DNA of 36,739 bases, taken from NCBI GenBank assembly GCA_016875335.1, contig VGRO01000039.1:1-36739 (forward strand), read 5' to 3'. The notes below the pieces were generated by a model that was not told the DNA's origin, ran no database searches, and worked only from the letters and a program-made list of their open reading frames with translations. Below, piece by piece: positions 15,882 to 24,265 of this stretch. How positions within the stretch are numbered: position 1 is the first letter of the stretch; each line of letters starts with the position of its first letter. The position numbers were made by a program, and so were the translations under genes. This stretch comes from Deltaproteobacteria bacterium (GTDB lineage: Bacteria; Myxococcota_A; UBA9042).

Positions 15882-17019
15882 CTACTCGTCGTCGATCTGG
15901 ACCTTGAGCGGTTCACCGGTGGCGGCCGCCAGCAAATACGCGGTCATCAGGTCTTCGAGCTTGCCGTTGAGCACCCCCGCGGTGTCGCTGGTGGCAAACC
16001 CGGTGCGGTGGTCTTTGACCATCTGGTAGGGCTGCAGCACGTAGCTGCGAATCTGACTGCCGAAGTTGATGCCCATCTTGGCGGCTTCGATTTCCTCCTT
16101 GGCCGCGCTGCGCTTGCGACGTTCGAGGTCCACCAGTCGGGCGTGCAGCATCTTCATGGCAAAGTTGCGGTTCTTGTGCTGGCTTCGCTCGGCCTGGCAG
16201 GCGACGACCACGCCAGTGGGCAGGTGGGTGATGCGGATCGCCGAATCCGTGCGGTTGACGTGCTGGCCGCCGGCGCCGCTCGACCGGTAGGTGTCGATGC
16301 GCAGATCGGCCTCGTTGATGTCAATGGCGATCGAGTCGTCCTCTTCTGGCACCACGAATACGCTGCAAAAGCTGGTGTGGCGGCGCTTGGCGGCGTCGAA
16401 CGGGCTGATGCGCACCAACCGGTGCACGCCGTTCTCGGCCTTGAGCCAGCCGAACGCGTGGTCGCCGTCGATGCGCAGGACCGCATTGCGCACGCCGGCC
16501 TCTTCGCCGGGCACCTCGTCGAGCAGCTCGACGGTCATGCCGCGCGTCTCGGCCCAGCGCTGGTACATGCGCAAGAGCATCAGCGCCCAGTCGGCGCTCT
16601 CGGTGCCGCCGGCGCCGGCGTTGATCTGCAAGATAGCCGGCGACCGATCGGTGGGCGCCGACATGGTGCGCGCAAACTCGGCCTTGTCCAGGGAGCCTTC
16701 CACGTCGCGCAGTTGCGCCATCAGGTCGTCGAGCACGCTGGCGTCGGCCTCGGCCTCGGCCATGTCGCACAGGTCGAGCGCATCGCGCACGGTCGTCTGG
16801 GGTACCTCGACCGTCTGGATGGCTGCGGCGATGTCGCCGCGTTCCTTCATCAGGCGCTGGGCGCGGTCGGCGTCGGCCCAGAACTCGGGCTCGCCGGACA
16901 GGCTCTCGAGTTCGGCCAAGCGTTCCGTCTTGGCATCGGTGTCAAAGCGACCTGCGCAGCGCGTCGATCCGCAGTTGGAGCGCGGCTGCGCAGGACCGCA
17001 CGTCGGCATAGGTCGCCAT
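15882..17019 (-). CDS. prfB: Peptide chain release factor 2 with programmed +1 frameshift
   Basis: RF2 ends translation at UAA and UGA codons. The gene is in two overlapping frames. A 25-codon first part (from ATG 17019, MATYADVRSC...LRRSL) ends in an in-frame TGA at 16944-16942. Reading must slip +1 at CTT TGA C to continue as DTDAKTERLAELES, giving 378 aa, near the usual length. The main frame shows the stop-recognition tripeptide SPF (VRISPFDAAKRR) and the catalytic GGQ loop (SSGAGGQHVNRTDS). AGGA sits 4 nt before the ATG. A good promoter lies in the 85-bp gap to the upstream gshA gene. An annotation made from the single frame 15882-17048 would have a wrong N-terminus. Confidence 0.95.
16941..16953 (-). 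promoter_or_regulatory. prfB autoregulatory +1 frameshift site
   Basis: Read on the minus strand the site is AGG-TCG-CTT-TGA-C. An internal Shine-Dalgarno-like AGG lies three bases before the slippery CTT, followed by the in-frame stop TGA and C. This matches the classical bacterial RF2 arrangement: low RF2 delays termination at UGA and allows the +1 slip that makes more RF2. Confidence 0.93.
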
Positions 17020-17068
17020 GGTGTTCCTGGGGGTGGTGGCGCCGGCAAGCGGCCAGCGCGGGGTGGGG

Positions 17069-17097
17069 ATTGTACGGGCGGCGCGCGGCGTTGTCAG
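17069..17097 (-). promoter_or_regulatory. Putative strong promoter of prfB
   Basis: On the minus strand CTGACA (17097-17092), a 17-bp spacer and TACAAT (17074-17069) match the housekeeping consensus at 5 of 6 positions in both boxes. The predicted start near 17062 gives a leader of about 40 nt before the prfB ATG. prfB can therefore be transcribed independently of gshA. Confidence 0.6.
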
Positions 17098-17104
17098 CGG
17101 CCGG

Positions 17105-18475
17105 TCAGGTCTGCTGTGCCAGCGCTGCCCACCGGCCTCCTGCATCGACGACCTGCTGCACGCGCTGCCAAAAAGGCGCCCGATGCTCGAAAACGATCTC
17201 TTGCAGTGGGGCGAGCGAGCGCGCCGCCTCGCGGTCCACGCCGGTCTGTTCGGCCAGCGCACTCAGGCCCTCGACCGCGAGTCGCAAGATGGCCTCGCAC
17301 CACGGCCGCACAGCCACGTCTCCCAGCGTCGCGTCCAGACCGTCCTTGCACGCCGCCTCGCGCAGCGCCTTGCGGTCGATGCGGTGATCGCCGTCCGCGA
17401 CGAGGTCCAAGGCCCGCGTCCGGGTCGCCGGATGGTAGAAGAGGCCCTTGCACAGCGCGGGCAGCGCCGGAATCGCCGAGGGCGGCACCAGATCGCACTG
17501 GCGGATCTCCAGCCACTTCTTGAGGCGGATGTCGGGAAAGAGCGTGGCCACGTGCCGCTCCCAGTCGGCCAGGGTCGGGCGGCGTCCGCGCAATCCACGA
17601 TCGAAAAAGTGCCGAAAGGTAAACCGCCCGTCCAGGCCCTGGTACCCGGCGCTGCCGTCGGGGTTGTCGCGGTCCACGAAGTACATCGGCACGTCGAGCG
17701 CCCACTGTACGTAGTCGTCGATCGTGGCACCGCGATCGAACACGAACGCGCCCTGGTCGCAGCGCGCGCGGTCCACGTCCGTCCAAAGGTGGGCCCGGCA
17801 ACTGCGGTAACCGCTCGGCTTGCCCTCAAGCCACGGCGAATTGGCGAAAAGCGCAATCCATACCGGAGACAACAGGTGGCCCAAGCGCATCATCTCCATG
17901 CACTCGGCTTCGCTGGAGAAGTCGATGTTGGCTTGCACAGTGCAGGTCAGGTGCATCATGCGCAGGCCATGGGCGCCGACCCGCGGCATCCAGGCGCGCA
18001 TCACGTCATACCGGCCCTTGGGCATGTGCGGAGCGCCGTCCGGGACGTCGAACGGATTCAAGCCCACCCACGCCAAGCGAACGCCGAGATCGGCAGCGAC
18101 GTCTGCGAACTCCGCTTGGTGCTGCTGCAATTCCGCGACCGTCTCCGCGATGGTCGGCACTGCCGCGCCCGACAGTTCGAATTGGCCGGCAGGTTCGAGC
18201 GACACCGAGGCCCCGCCGCGCGACAGGGCGATAGGCCTGCCCATCTCCAGGTAGGGCGTCCAGCCGTGGCGCTCGGCCAGGCGCTCGAGCAGGGTGCGGA
18301 TCGACACGGGCCCGTCGTAGGGCAGCAGTCGGCCGTCGAGTCCGAACGCGAACCGCTCGTATTCGGTGCCGACGCGGAACTGGTCGCGCGGTTTGCAGCC
18401 AGAGGCACACCACTGCCGACACTGTGCGAGGTCGTCGATCGGGGTCTTGGGGGTGTCGCTGGCGGCGCTGGCCAT
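17105..18475 (-). CDS. gshA: Glutamate-cysteine ligase, plant/proteobacterial type (GCS2 family)
   Basis: This cytoplasmic enzyme joins glutamate and cysteine with ATP, the first step of glutathione synthesis. The 456-aa length fits the plant-type branch. Recognisable segments are FRVGTEYERFAF near the N-terminus, GASVSLEPAGQFELSG, the MMHLTCTVQANIDFSSE region, SPVWIALFANSPWLEGKPSG and YFVDRDNP. The ATG at 18475 has GAGG 7 nt upstream and gives MASAASDTPKT; a longer frame to 18559 would overlap the preceding gene. It lies 25 bp after the membrane-protein gene, with no promoter visible in the gap, so the two are probably co-transcribed. No glutathione synthetase gene is in the window. A role in another gamma-glutamyl-cysteine pathway cannot be excluded. 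Confidence 0.9.
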   Translation of the reverse strand: MASAASDTPKTPIDDLAQCRQWCASGCKPRDQFRVGTEYERFAFGLDGRLLPYDGPVSIRTLLERLAERHGWTPYLEMGRPIALSRGGASVSLEPAGQFELSGAAVPTIAETVAELQQHQAEFADVAADLGVRLAWVGLNPFDVPDGAPHMPKGRYDVMRAWMPRVGAHGLRMMHLTCTVQANIDFSSEAECMEMMRLGHLLSPVWIALFANSPWLEGKPSGYRSCRAHLWTDVDRARCDQGAFVFDRGATIDDYVQWALDVPMYFVDRDNPDGSAGYQGLDGRFTFRHFFDRGLRGRRPTLADWERHVATLFPDIRLKKWLEIRQCDLVPPSAIPALPALCKGLFYHPATRTRALDLVADGDHRIDRKALREAACKDGLDATLGDVAVRPWCEAILRLAVEGLSALAEQTGVDREAARSLAPLQEIVFEHRAPFWQRVQQVVDAGGRWAALAQQT

Positions 18476-18500
18476 GGCCGAACCTCGGGCGCAGGTCGCG

Positions 18501-20054
18501 CTAATCGTAGTAGAAAATCTCGGCGCGGCCGAAGGTGATGGCGCCAAAGCCCTGCACAACCACGGCGAGGACGATGAGCGCCTTGACCGGCCAACTCAGG
18601 CGCTGCACGCGCAAAGCGAACAGGCCCATCAGCAACGGCAGGAAATCCATGCTGAAGCGATAGGCGAATTGCTGCCAGCCGTCATTCTGGTAGAGCAACC
18701 CGGGCACGGCCACGGCGAGCAGCGTCAGCAGCAGGTTGCGCTGCAATCCCGTGCGGCGCAGGCGCAAATCCTCGTCCACCGGGGTGTCGTCGCGCAGCTT
18801 GGGCGAACCGAAAAGCGCCAACAACGCGGGCGTCGAAGCGAGCAGCCCAAGGCCGTGGCGGCTGACCGCGAGGTACGGTTCGACGAAAAAGACCCTGGGC
18901 ATGTTGGTCAGGGCTGCTCCCAGGTTGCCATTCAAGAACACCGTGTTGAAGAGGCCATGGTCGCGCGTCGGCCCGCGCGTGCCTTCGAGCAGGTACAGGT
19001 GCCCGAACTCCAAAGGGTTGTCCCATCGCACCCAGTTGAACCAGGCGAGACCCGCCCCGACCAACGCCATCGGCAAGCAGAACCACGCGATCTGCGTCGC
19101 AGCGGTGGCAATTGCCTGGCGCCCGCCCCGCCAGACCGGCCGGCCCTGCGGGAACATCGCCTCCAATGGCAAGAAAATACTGGCGAACAGCAGCGGTGTT
19201 CTGGTCGCCACGCCCAACCCGAGCGCCAGCCCCGCCCAGAACGGCCGCCGCGCCCCCTGGGCGCACAGCACCGCCGCCAGGTGCAGCGTCAAGCCCATCA
19301 CCAGCGCGGTGAACCACACTTGGCCGCGGATCGAGCAGTACCAGGTGACGGTGCCGAACGCGAAAAGCGCCGCCAGCCACCACCTGTCTCCGGCCGAGGT
19401 CGCGATCAGCCGCTCACGGTGCAACCGCTCCATCCACAGGGCAAAAAGCACCGCGGAGGCGATAGCAAAGAACAGGGTGACCCACACGTCGTTGACGTCG
19501 TAGCCCCAGAGGGCAACGAGCGGCATGAGCACAATGGCCGGAAACGGCGGAAAGCTGACCTGGTGGACGACTTCGTCGCAGCGCGCGCCGGGCCGGTCTT
19601 TCACGCAGCCGGTCTTGAGTTCCTTGTCGACGTCGATGATCATCCACCGGCCGTCCAACGCCCGGAACTGCCGCGATTTCTCGCCCTGCTGGTCCTTCCA
19701 GGGGAACACGCCGCGCACCACTTCGCCGCCCTTGAGCGTGAGCACGCGGTAGCTCGCCCAGTCGTTCCAGCCCAGGTTCTTGCCGTCGCGGCCGAGCAGG
19801 TGGCGGTCGACGGCGGCCTGGAAGCCGGGCGGGTCCTCGGGGCGCGGCGGCTGGCTGGCGTAGCGGCGCGGGGTGTCGGTGTCCATGCGCCCGTGCAAGA
19901 GATTCCAGGCCAGGTCGACGAAGTGGAAGTGCGGCGACGGCTGCCGCAGCATTGCTGCCGACGTGAGGGCGTACACCGCGAATACTGTCGCGCCGACCAC
20001 CGACAAGCGAACAACCAAGGATGTCTTGCGGTTGGGCATGTCGGTCGGCGGCAT
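18501..20054 (-). CDS. Polytopic membrane protein, GT-C glycosyltransferase-like
   Basis: This integral membrane protein of about 517 aa has an N-terminal membrane helix (SLVVRLSVVGATVFAVYALT). An extracytoplasmic segment of about 130 residues follows, with an acidic/aromatic start (PHFHFVDLAWNLLHGRMDTD). After it come eight to ten hydrophobic helices, starting at VSFPPFPAIVLMPLVALWGY. The loop-then-helices plan and the tail (FAYRSFMDFLPLL-like) recall GT-C glycosyltransferases that use lipid-linked sugars, but no diagnostic motif is certain. The start could be ATG 20054 or the ATG five codons later (20039); neither has a clear Shine-Dalgarno site. A good promoter lies just upstream. It probably forms an operon with gshA. 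Confidence 0.75.
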   Translation of the reverse strand: MPPTDMPNRKTSLVVRLSVVGATVFAVYALTSAAMLRQPSPHFHFVDLAWNLLHGRMDTDTPRRYASQPPRPEDPPGFQAAVDRHLLGRDGKNLGWNDWASYRVLTLKGGEVVRGVFPWKDQQGEKSRQFRALDGRWMIIDVDKELKTGCVKDRPGARCDEVVHQVSFPPFPAIVLMPLVALWGYDVNDVWVTLFFAIASAVLFALWMERLHRERLIATSAGDRWWLAALFAFGTVTWYCSIRGQVWFTALVMGLTLHLAAVLCAQGARRPFWAGLALGLGVATRTPLLFASIFLPLEAMFPQGRPVWRGGRQAIATAATQIAWFCLPMALVGAGLAWFNWVRWDNPLEFGHLYLLEGTRGPTRDHGLFNTVFLNGNLGAALTNMPRVFFVEPYLAVSRHGLGLLASTPALLALFGSPKLRDDTPVDEDLRLRRTGLQRNLLLTLLAVAVPGLLYQNDGWQQFAYRFSMDFLPLLMGLFALRVQRLSWPVKALIVLAVVVQGFGAITFGRAEIFYYD

Positions 20055-20087
20055 CGGGCGGCGCGGGGCGCGGCGGGCAGGGGCGGG

Positions 20088-20116
20088 ACAGTAGCGGCAC
20101 AGGGCACGGGGGTCAA
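20088..20116 (-). promoter_or_regulatory. Putative promoter of the membrane protein-gshA operon
   Basis: On the minus strand TTGACC (20116-20111) is followed after exactly 17 bp by TACTGT (20093-20088). Transcription would start near 20081, just before the membrane protein start. The site is back to back with the promoter of the Cys-rich lipoprotein. Confidence 0.5.
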
Positions 20117-20129
20117 CCGCAGCTGGGGT

Positions 20130-20158
20130 TTGAGCCAACCCGGCGATTGCGCTACGCT
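20130..20158 (+). promoter_or_regulatory. Putative promoter of the Cys-rich lipoprotein gene
   Basis: TTGAGC (20130-20135), a 17-bp spacer and TACGCT (20153-20158). Transcription would start near 20165, 24 nt before the ATG. The -35 box is only 13 bp from that of the divergent minus-strand promoter, so the two could compete or be co-regulated. Confidence 0.5.
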
Positions 20159-20188
20159 GTTCGGTCGAGTCGCCGCCCCGAGGTCACC

Positions 20189-21745
20189 ATGCCGTCCGAC
20201 CACAAGCCCAGCCGCCCCGCACTGTTTCGCTGCCTTGCCGCTTTGGTCGTCGCGGTCGGCTGCAGCAACGCGCCCCAGGCCACGCCGATCGTCACAAGAG
20301 CCGACGCCGGCAACGCGTTCGGCGCGGACACTGCGGCCGGCGACGTGGGGGGCAGCGACGGAGGCGGTCTCAAGGATCTGCCCAAGGTCGCCACCGCGGA
20401 TAGCGGAGCGGGCGACACCGCGCCATCCGTAGACACCTGTTCGTGCAAGGGCATCGAGTGCGGCAGCCCCCCCGGCTGCCCGCAGATGCAGTGCGACCCG
20501 TGCCCCAAGGGCGCACTGTGCAAGGCCAATGTTTGCGAGGCTGATCCCAACTGCGCGTGCGGATCGCAGGACTGTGGAAAATTGCCAGGTTGCGGCAAGG
20601 ACTGCGGCGGGTGCGAACCGCCCATGCAGTGCAACACCAACACCGCCACCTGCGAAATGGACTGCTCCTGCGCCATCGTGGAATGCGGAAAACTGCCGGG
20701 CTGCCCGACATCGTGCGGCGACTGCGAAAAGGGCAAGGTCTGCCAGGACTTCATCTGCAAGCTGGACCCCAAGTGCGAATGCAAGCCGGGCATGTGCGAC
20801 ATCATCCCCGGTTGCTCCGCCAACTGCGGCAATTGCGCGGCCGGCGAAAAATGCGTCGCCAACAAGTGCACCGCCGGCGGCGAGCAATGCCTGTGCAACA
20901 ATGTGCAGTGCGGGTTCGCCAAGCCGGCGTGCGCCAAGTCGTGCGGCATCTGCCAGTTGAACCAGATCTGCTCGGCCAACGCCTGTAAGACCGTGGCCAC
21001 GGGCCAAAAGAAGAAGTTTGGCGAGCCGTGCGGACCGTCCGAGGAGTGCCCGGTGCCGCCCCCGGGTTCCAGCCAGTTCGCCCAAAAGCAGTTCCTCGAA
21101 TGCCAGCACAACCAATGCGCCGACGGCCTGTGCATCAGCGGGGTGTGCACCAAGAAATGCAAGATTGCGCTCGATGCCGTCAACAACGCCACCGGCGCAG
21201 CCGAACCCGACGGCATCGAGGACCCCGGCCAGCCGAGCACCTGCGGCGGCGCGGTCAATGGTCCGGTGGGCGCCAATTTCAAGTGCGTCGAGCAGAACTC
21301 GCCTGGGCAGGTGGTCGCCGGCTTCACCGACCCTGCGTGCCTGCCGGGCTCGGCGCTGACGCCCTGCGCCACCGACGCCATCTGCCCGCCCGGCGAGGTG
21401 TGCCGCGTGTACCCGATGCAGAACAGCTACCAGTCGCGGTGCGGCCCCAAGGTCGCCAACCCGATCGGCTCGGCGGGCGTCAAGGGCAGCGAGGCCTGCA
21501 ACCCCAACCCGACCGCCGGCCAGGTCGCGATGTGCGAGACCGGGTGGTGCAAAACCAACGGTTGCGTATCGCTGTGCGTCGCGGACACCGACTGCAAGAC
21601 CGCTGCGGGCGCATGCAAGGCCGGACAGTGCCACGCCAATGGCGCCGTGTGCAGCAAGGACGCCGACTGCCCGACGTGGACCTGCAAAGCCGGGGTGCAG
21701 TTCGTGGACACGAGCCTGGCCAAGTTCTCGGCCTGCCAGCCGTAG
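20189..21745 (+). CDS. Cysteine-rich repeat lipoprotein
   Basis: This 518-aa predicted lipoprotein has the lipobox VVAVGC (Cys25) and a short Asp/Ala/Gly-rich linker. Residues about 84-271 contain five tandem repeats of roughly 37 residues, each with eight cysteines in the order C-x-C, C, GC, C, C, C, C (for example CECKPGMCDIIPGC). The second half has further, less regular Cys pairs such as CATDAICPPGEVC and CVADTDCKTAAGAC. Cysteines this regular should form disulfides outside the cytoplasm, giving a rod of small knots. This type of protein is common in myxobacteria, with function mostly unknown. The ATG at 20189 has GAGG 6 nt upstream and a matching promoter, so the longer frame from 20021 is not used. 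The Uma2 gene follows after 47 bp. Confidence 0.85.
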   Translation: MPSDHKPSRPALFRCLAALVVAVGCSNAPQATPIVTRADAGNAFGADTAAGDVGGSDGGGLKDLPKVATADSGAGDTAPSVDTCSCKGIECGSPPGCPQMQCDPCPKGALCKANVCEADPNCACGSQDCGKLPGCGKDCGGCEPPMQCNTNTATCEMDCSCAIVECGKLPGCPTSCGDCEKGKVCQDFICKLDPKCECKPGMCDIIPGCSANCGNCAAGEKCVANKCTAGGEQCLCNNVQCGFAKPACAKSCGICQLNQICSANACKTVATGQKKKFGEPCGPSEECPVPPPGSSQFAQKQFLECQHNQCADGLCISGVCTKKCKIALDAVNNATGAAEPDGIEDPGQPSTCGGAVNGPVGANFKCVEQNSPGQVVAGFTDPACLPGSALTPCATDAICPPGEVCRVYPMQNSYQSRCGPKVANPIGSAGVKGSEACNPNPTAGQVAMCETGWCKTNGCVSLCVADTDCKTAAGACKAGQCHANGAVCSKDADCPTWTCKAGVQFVDTSLAKFSACQP

Positions 21746-21792
21746 CCCTCGACCCGGCTGGCGCGCTGGTCAAACTGGTGGATGGGAGGCAT

Positions 21793-22416
21793 GTGACGGC
21801 GAAATCCCCAACCCGACAACTGCCGCAGCGGCGCTACACCTACGCCGACTACCGCAATTTTCCCGCCGGCCAGCGGTGGGAACTCATCGACGGCGAGGCG
21901 ATCTGCATGTCGCCCGCGCCGACGCCGCTGCACCAGCGCATCGTATTGACGATCGCGTCGCAGTTGCAGGGCCAATTGCGCGGCAAGCACTGCGAGGCCT
22001 TTGTCGCCCCGCTCGACGTTGTCCTGCCCGATCACGAACCCGCCGCCAACGAAGAGGCCGACGACGACGCGACCACGGTGGTGCAACCCGACGTGATGGT
22101 GTTCTGCGACCCTGCGCAGGTCGGTCCCAAGCACGCGCGCGGCGCGCCGACGCTGGTCGTCGAGGTGCTCAGCCGCGGCACCGCCGGCTACGACCAGATC
22201 AAGAAGCGCCGCAAGTACGAACAGGCCGGCGTGCAGGAGCTGTGGCTGGTGGACCCGGAGGAAGGCGTGCTCTACATCAACCGCCGCGATGCAACCGGTG
22301 TGTTTGTCGGCGAGGCGCCCGCAGAGATGGTCGGCCAAACGGCGATCGCGTGCCTGGAAGGTGTCGCCGTCGACTGGGAACCGCTCAAGCCATGGTTGCC
22401 GGTCATCGAACCGTAG
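21793..22416 (+). CDS. Uma2-family (DUF820) predicted restriction-fold endonuclease
   Basis: This 207-aa cytoplasmic protein belongs to the Uma2/DUF820 family of PD-(D/E)XK-fold proteins. Visible are the N-terminal TYADYRNFPAGQRWELIDGE block and the core VQPDVMVFCD (catalytic Asp). These are followed by PTLVVEVLSRGTAGYDQIKK (catalytic Glu, conserved Asp and Lys) and YEQAGVQELWLVDPEE. The family is abundant in cyanobacteria and myxobacteria; its biological role is unsettled. The GTG at 21793 has GGGAGG only 3 nt upstream; another GTG at 21778 is possible. An acidic insertion (NEEADDDATT) separates two core strands. It lies 47 bp after the Cys-rich lipoprotein gene and could be read from the same transcript. 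Confidence 0.88.
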   Translation: MTAKSPTRQLPQRRYTYADYRNFPAGQRWELIDGEAICMSPAPTPLHQRIVLTIASQLQGQLRGKHCEAFVAPLDVVLPDHEPAANEEADDDATTVVQPDVMVFCDPAQVGPKHARGAPTLVVEVLSRGTAGYDQIKKRRKYEQAGVQELWLVDPEEGVLYINRRDATGVFVGEAPAEMVGQTAIACLEGVAVDWEPLKPWLPVIEP

Positions 22417-22459
22417 TCGCTCCAGGGCACCCAAACCGCAGCGGCGCCAAAAAAACGGC

Positions 22460-22488
22460 TTGACGCGCCGGCCGTTACGCTCTACCCT
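22460..22488 (+). promoter_or_regulatory. Putative promoter of the caspase-like lipoprotein gene
   Basis: TTGACG (22460-22465), a 17-bp spacer and TACCCT (22483-22488), preceded by a run of seven A residues (22449-22455) that could act as an UP-like element. Transcription would start near 22495, about 53 nt before the ATG. Confidence 0.5.
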
Positions 22489-22547
22489 CGCGGCCACGGG
22501 GCACGGGCAGGTCTAACTGCGCGCACAGGCGCGTCCAGGCGGCTGCC

Positions 22548-24203
22548 ATGTCCTCGTCCCAATCTTCCGCAATGTGGTTCCGTCCGATTTTCGCTGCGCT
22601 GCTGACGTGCACGCTGGCCGTGGCCGGGTGCGAGAGCGCGACCCCCACCGGCGAAAGCGAAGACGACCTCACGTCGAATACCGCGCTTGCGCGCACGCTC
22701 ACCTTCCAGGGCGCCGTGTACGTGGCGCCGTCGTCCACGGACTCGACGATTCTCTACGCCATGCGGGCCCAGACGCAGTCTGGCTTTGGTGCGCTGCGCG
22801 AGGCCAACGTCGGCGTCAACTCGCGAGAACTCAAGGACATCAACATCGCCAGCTGGAAGAAGTCGAACGTGCTCGTGTTCGACACCGCCAATCCCACCGA
22901 CAAGGGCACGGCGATGTTGCGGGTCGAGTACAAGTTCACCGACACCGCCGTGGTGCCCAAGGCGATGTCCACCAAGAGTTCACTGCCTCTGGCGCTGCTC
23001 GGTGCCAACTATCAAGCCCAGAAGCAGCGCGTGTTCGATGAATGCACAAGCGGCGACCACCATGCCCAGGAGTTCATGAACGGATCGCTCTGGTATGTGT
23101 TCAACCCGGCGCTCGGCAAGTGCAAGACCGCGATGACCAAGGAGCAGCAGGCCATCGACGCCGACCGCAAGAACGTGCCGGCCTCGACGACCCAGGGCAC
23201 GACCCATATCCCCAAGAGCGAGACAACGCGCCTCTACATTCCCGTCACCTTCAAGCTGAGCGGCAACAAGACCAACAAAGGCACCAGTTGGCCCGAATAC
23301 GACCGGCTGTGGACCGGCGGTGTCCAAAAGAACAAGCTCGTCATCGGCATGGTCAACGGCATGATGGCCGACTGGGCCGCCGGCGAAAAACACGACCCCA
23401 TCGACGACGACGGCTACCGGATGTGGATGGAAGGCTTGCGCGCCGTTTTCAAGGCCCGGCCCGGCTTCAAGCTGACGGCCAATGGCACTGGCGCCGACCT
23501 GACCAACTTCACCGTTGGCAGCACCAAGGTCACCGGTGTCACCTGGGATCAACTGATGGCGTGGGAACTGGACTACAACGCCAAATGGCCCGCCGGCATC
23601 ACCACCTGGGACCAGAAGAAAGCGCTGCGCGTGGCGGTGGGCGACAAGATCATCAAGAACTGGCTGACCTTCCAGGTGCCGGTCAAGGTCAAGATCGGCA
23701 CGGCCGCTCAACAGAGCGTCACCATCGAACTGAACACCTACTTCGGCGCCGAAGGCGATCCCGGTCCGCACAAGAAGGCCATCAAGAACAGCGACGTGTT
23801 CGTGTACAACGGCCACAGCTACATCGGCTACGGCCCGCTCGACCCGCGCAACTTCTCCAGCGCCGATTTCCCGTCGAGCTACCAGATCTTGTTCATCAAC
23901 AGCTGCGTGTCGTACAACTACTACGAAAAGGACTACTGGGCGCTCAAGGCCGGCGGCACGGCCAACCTGGAACTCATCACCAACGGCCTGGAATCGTGGG
24001 TCGCCGGTTCCGGTTCGTCGATGGGACGCTTTGTCGGCGCACTCATCGGCGGCAGCCAGCCGAGCTACACGGAACTGCTCAAGGCCGCGGAGTTTTCGGC
24101 CGAGGACTACGGCTACGACTGGGGCATGGACGCGCTGCGCGTGGTGGATGGCGAACTGGACAACAAGTACAAGCCGACGACCAAGCCGATTGTGGTCCAG
24201 TAG
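22548..24203 (+). CDS. Lipoprotein with candidate caspase/gingipain-like (clan CD) His-Cys pair
   Basis: This 551-aa predicted lipoprotein has the lipobox LAVAGC (Cys28) and a short acidic stretch (GESEDDLTS) seen after the lipobox in other myxobacterial lipoproteins. I do not recognise the whole family. Residues about 40-400 are a mixed region with many Lys and Trp. Near the C-terminus SDVFVYNGHSYIGYG (His423) is followed 30 residues later by YQILFINSCVSYNY (Cys453). A hydrophobic strand ending in His and a second ending in Cys is the clan CD cysteine peptidase arrangement, and the spacing is close to that of gingipains. Peptidase function is an inference; it could equally be an inactive relative. 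The ATG at 22548 has AGGCGG upstream. The gene converges on the giant repeat gene, 62 bp apart. Confidence 0.75.
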   Translation: MSSSQSSAMWFRPIFAALLTCTLAVAGCESATPTGESEDDLTSNTALARTLTFQGAVYVAPSSTDSTILYAMRAQTQSGFGALREANVGVNSRELKDINIASWKKSNVLVFDTANPTDKGTAMLRVEYKFTDTAVVPKAMSTKSSLPLALLGANYQAQKQRVFDECTSGDHHAQEFMNGSLWYVFNPALGKCKTAMTKEQQAIDADRKNVPASTTQGTTHIPKSETTRLYIPVTFKLSGNKTNKGTSWPEYDRLWTGGVQKNKLVIGMVNGMMADWAAGEKHDPIDDDGYRMWMEGLRAVFKARPGFKLTANGTGADLTNFTVGSTKVTGVTWDQLMAWELDYNAKWPAGITTWDQKKALRVAVGDKIIKNWLTFQVPVKVKIGTAAQQSVTIELNTYFGAEGDPGPHKKAIKNSDVFVYNGHSYIGYGPLDPRNFSSADFPSSYQILFINSCVSYNYYEKDYWALKAGGTANLELITNGLESWVAGSGSSMGRFVGALIGGSQPSYTELLKAAEFSAEDYGYDWGMDALRVVDGELDNKYKPTTKPIVVQ

Positions 24204-24213
24204 CTTGACCATC

Positions 24214-24240
24214 CGCGGGTGGGTGCCGATGCCGCCCGCG
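24214..24240. terminator. Candidate bidirectional terminator hairpin
   Basis: CGCGGGTGG (24214-24222) and CCGCCCGCG (24232-24240) form a 9-bp stem with one G-T pair and a 9-nt loop. It sits between the stops of two convergent genes (24203 and 24266). No T-run is present on either side. Confidence 0.35.
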
Positions 24241-24265
24241 TGGCCCGACCTGGGAAACCCGAGTC

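Noticed and set aside
20152-21381. A 409-codon minus-strand frame rich in His, Ser and Pro opposite the Cys-rich lipoprotein
   Set aside because: Its His/Ser richness is the antisense image of the Cys and Gly codons of the real gene.
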